Origin: Streptosporangium canum
GTDB lineage: Bacteria; Actinomycetota; Actinomycetes; Streptosporangiales; Streptosporangiaceae
Reading direction: 5' to 3'
Assembly (NCBI RefSeq): GCF_900113865.1
Contig: NZ_FOQY01000054.1
Location: 10,063-43,308, forward strand
DNA length: 33,246 nucleotides
Shown here: positions 31,941 to 33,246 of the stretch, piece after piece
How positions within the stretch are numbered: position 1 is the stretch's first letter
How the letters are laid out: every line of letters starts with the position of its first letter
Position numbers and translations under genes: made by a program
The notes under the pieces: generated by a model
The model's input: the letters and a program-made list of their open reading frames with translations, nothing else
The model's database searches: none
Told to the model about the DNA's origin: nothing

Positions 31941-32729
31941 ATGCGTATCTATACGGTCGATTCATTTACCGACCAATTTTCCAAGGGTAACCCTGCGGGG
32001 GTCTGCTTGCTCGACAATCCGGTTCCGGATGCCTGGATGCAGTCCATCGCAGCGGAGATGAGGCACTCCGAGACGGCCTTCGTGCTTGAAGGGGAAGACG
32101 GCGAGCCGTATTCACTCCGTTGGTTCACACCGGTGGTCGAGGTGGCCCTGTGCGGGCACGCCACCTTGGCCGCGGCACATGTGCTGTATTCCACAGGATC
32201 AACCCCGGAAACCCTTGATTTCTCGACGAAGAGCGGGATTCTGTCCGTGACCAGGGACGGAACGGGTCTAATCAGCATGGACTTCCCGGCGAAGGTGCTG
32301 GAGGCGACGAGCCCGCCGGACGGTCTGGCGGCGGCACTGGGGGTCGAGCCTCTCTGGGTCGGCAAGAACGTCTGGGACTATCTGGTGGAGGTCGACTCCG
32401 AGGAGACTCTGCGCGCCGTCTCCCCCGACTTCCTCGCGCTGAAGAAGGTGGACGCCCGAGGAGTCATCGTGACGGCTCCCGCGTCGAGCCCCGGTGTCGA
32501 CTACGTCTCCCGGTTCTTCGCTCCGAGAGTCGGTGTCGACGAGGACCCGGTGACCGGTTCCGCCCACTGCGCCCTGGCCCCCTACTGGACGGGCAAGCTC
32601 GGCTCGGCCTCCCTGGTCGGTGCCCAGCTCTCCCAGCGGGGCGGTGTGATCCACACGACGGTGCGAGGTGACCGGGTCGAGCTGAGCGGGCGTGCGGTGA
32701 CTGTGCTCTCCGGAAAACTCCACGTCTGA
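31941..32729 (+). CDS. PhzF-family protein (isomerase-like)
   Basis: A 262-residue protein with the two-domain PhzF fold. The catalytic-Glu segment is MRHSETAFV, followed by CGHATLAAAHVL, and the second-domain signature DEDPVTGSAHC is present. Known relatives isomerise a phenazine precursor, but most members have other, unknown small-molecule roles, and there are no phenazine genes here. ATG at 31941 has no ribosome site; TAAAAT at 31929-31934 lies 6 bases upstream, so the mRNA is probably leaderless. The upstream 100 bases are clearly AT-richer than the rest of the window. It is convergent with the rRNA operon. Confidence 0.9.
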   Translation: MRIYTVDSFTDQFSKGNPAGVCLLDNPVPDAWMQSIAAEMRHSETAFVLEGEDGEPYSLRWFTPVVEVALCGHATLAAAHVLYSTGSTPETLDFSTKSGILSVTRDGTGLISMDFPAKVLEATSPPDGLAAALGVEPLWVGKNVWDYLVEVDSEETLRAVSPDFLALKKVDARGVIVTAPASSPGVDYVSRFFAPRVGVDEDPVTGSAHCALAPYWTGKLGSASLVGAQLSQRGGVIHTTVRGDRVELSGRAVTVLSGKLHV

Positions 32730-32925
32730 AGAACGTAGCCGGCCGGGTGTAGAGTTCCTGCCGGTCGCATGGAAGGGCGGAATCCGGTGGCGGGCATCCG
32801 TCCGGAGCAGGGAGGCAGGTCCCCGGAGAAGGGCCGGTGGAAAAAGGGTCTGCAGGAGAACACACCGACTGAAAGAGGGCAGAGAAGCAGGGCAAGGGGC
32901 GAGAAAAAGGGGTCCGGAAAGCAGA

Positions 32926-32951
32926 AAAGGCCACCCCGAAGGGTGGCCTTT
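32926..32951 (-). terminator. rRNA operon terminator
   Basis: A perfect 11-bp stem (AAAGGCCACCC with GGGTGGCCTTT) around a 4-base CGAA loop lies 13 bases beyond the 3' end of 5S rRNA. Read on the minus strand it is followed by TTTTCTGCTTT. It may also stop transcription coming from the PhzF gene. The gap 32730-32925 to its left has no gene; its minus strand is strongly pyrimidine-rich. Confidence 0.9.
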
Positions 32952-32964
32952 CCTAAAAAGATTG

Positions 32965-33082
32965 TCCGGCGGCGACCTACTCTCCCACACCGTCCCCGGT
33001 GCAGTACCATCGGCGCTGAAGAGCTTAACTTCCGGGTTCGGAATGTAACCGGGTGTTTCCCCTTCGCCATAACCGCCGTAAC
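32965..33082 (-). rRNA. rrf: 5S ribosomal RNA
   Basis: Read on the minus strand the sequence begins GTTACGGCGGTTATGGCG, contains CCGAACCCGGAAGTTAAGCT and ends GGGAGAGTAGGTCGCCGCCG, all standard 5S elements. The length of about 118 bases is normal. The ends are set by the pairing of the terminal stem and may be off by 1-2 bases. Confidence 0.95.
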
Positions 33083-33156
33083 ACTATGAAACTGTCAAAC
33101 ACACACGGCGCTTGCTGTTTCAGAATCGCATAGTGGACGCGAGCAAAAATTGCTTT

Positions 33157-33246
33157 GTGGTCAAGTCCTCGGCCTATTAGTACCGGTCAGCTCCACACAT
33201 TACTGTGCTTCCACCTCCGGCCTATCAACCCAATCGTCTATTGGGG
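33157..33246 (-). rRNA. rrl: 23S ribosomal RNA, 3' end only
   Basis: On the minus strand the window edge holds the last 90 or so bases of 23S rRNA, including GAGCTGACCGGTACTAATAG and ending near GGCCGAGGACTTGACCAC. The rest continues beyond the right edge. The 23S-5S spacer (33083-33156) is about 74 bases, AT-rich, and holds no tRNA. Confidence 0.93.

Noticed and set aside
33083..33156. tRNA in the 23S-5S spacer
   Set aside because: Too short and AT-rich, with no cloverleaf or TTC-type T-loop sequence.

Overview
The window is about 33 kb of GC-rich actinobacterial chromosome. High GC at third codon positions, frequent GTG/TTG starts, several apparently leaderless genes, a DUF3263 protein, SepF, a CtpE-type Ca2+ pump and a LexA box of actinobacterial type all point to Actinomycetota. 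A Streptosporangiales-like organism is my guess from overall protein style; no sequence search was possible. The presence of argS and of one end of an rRNA operon indicates chromosome rather than plasmid.

Layout. (1) 0.1-5.2 kb: ECF sigma factor (-), divergent from trehalose-6-phosphate synthase (otsA), an MFS exporter, a small secreted protein, trehalose-phosphatase (otsB) and a DUF3263 protein. (2) 5.4-8.5 kb: S-adenosylmethionine hydroxide adenosyltransferase, then a DUF35/SCP-x-thiolase pair behind a palindromic operator, then a secreted YGGGV-repeat protein closed by a strong terminator. (3) 8.5-14.2 kb: a complete dppABCDF-type oligopeptide ABC importer on the minus strand, with a GC hairpin after the binding-protein gene. 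(4) 14.7-17.3 kb: a two-gene polysaccharide or teichoic-acid ABC exporter, a PEBP-family protein, and a 59-residue ORF with a near-consensus promoter overlapped by a LexA-like SOS box and a hairpin just after its stop. (5) 17.5-20.2 kb: a secreted Pro/Ala-rich repeat protein and a KamA-family radical-SAM protein. (6) 20.4-27.8 kb: DUF1707/LiaF-like protein, plsX, ctpE overlapping argS by ATGA, and a membrane-anchored protein of unknown function. (7) 27.8-31.3 kb: an ABC-2 exporter divergent from a histidine kinase and a severely shortened response regulator. Related 24-bp repeat arrays lie on both sides, and a decayed minus-strand ORF lies next to the right array. (8) 31.4-33.2 kb: SepF-like protein, PhzF-like protein, then the 5S rRNA and the 3' end of the 23S rRNA on the minus strand.

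How the parts work together. otsA and otsB make trehalose from UDP-glucose and glucose-6-phosphate in two steps. The dpp genes form one importer. The DUF35 and thiolase proteins probably form one acyl-CoA enzyme. The two-component genes at 29.6-31.0 kb were presumably the regulator of the adjacent ABC-2 exporter.

Most unusual items: the SOS-box-controlled microgene at 17.1-17.3 kb; the response regulator that has lost almost its whole receiver domain yet stays in frame; the shared repeat arrays flanking that locus; two independent tandem duplications that span stop codons (after the SAM hydrolase and after plsX); and a high number of likely leaderless starts.
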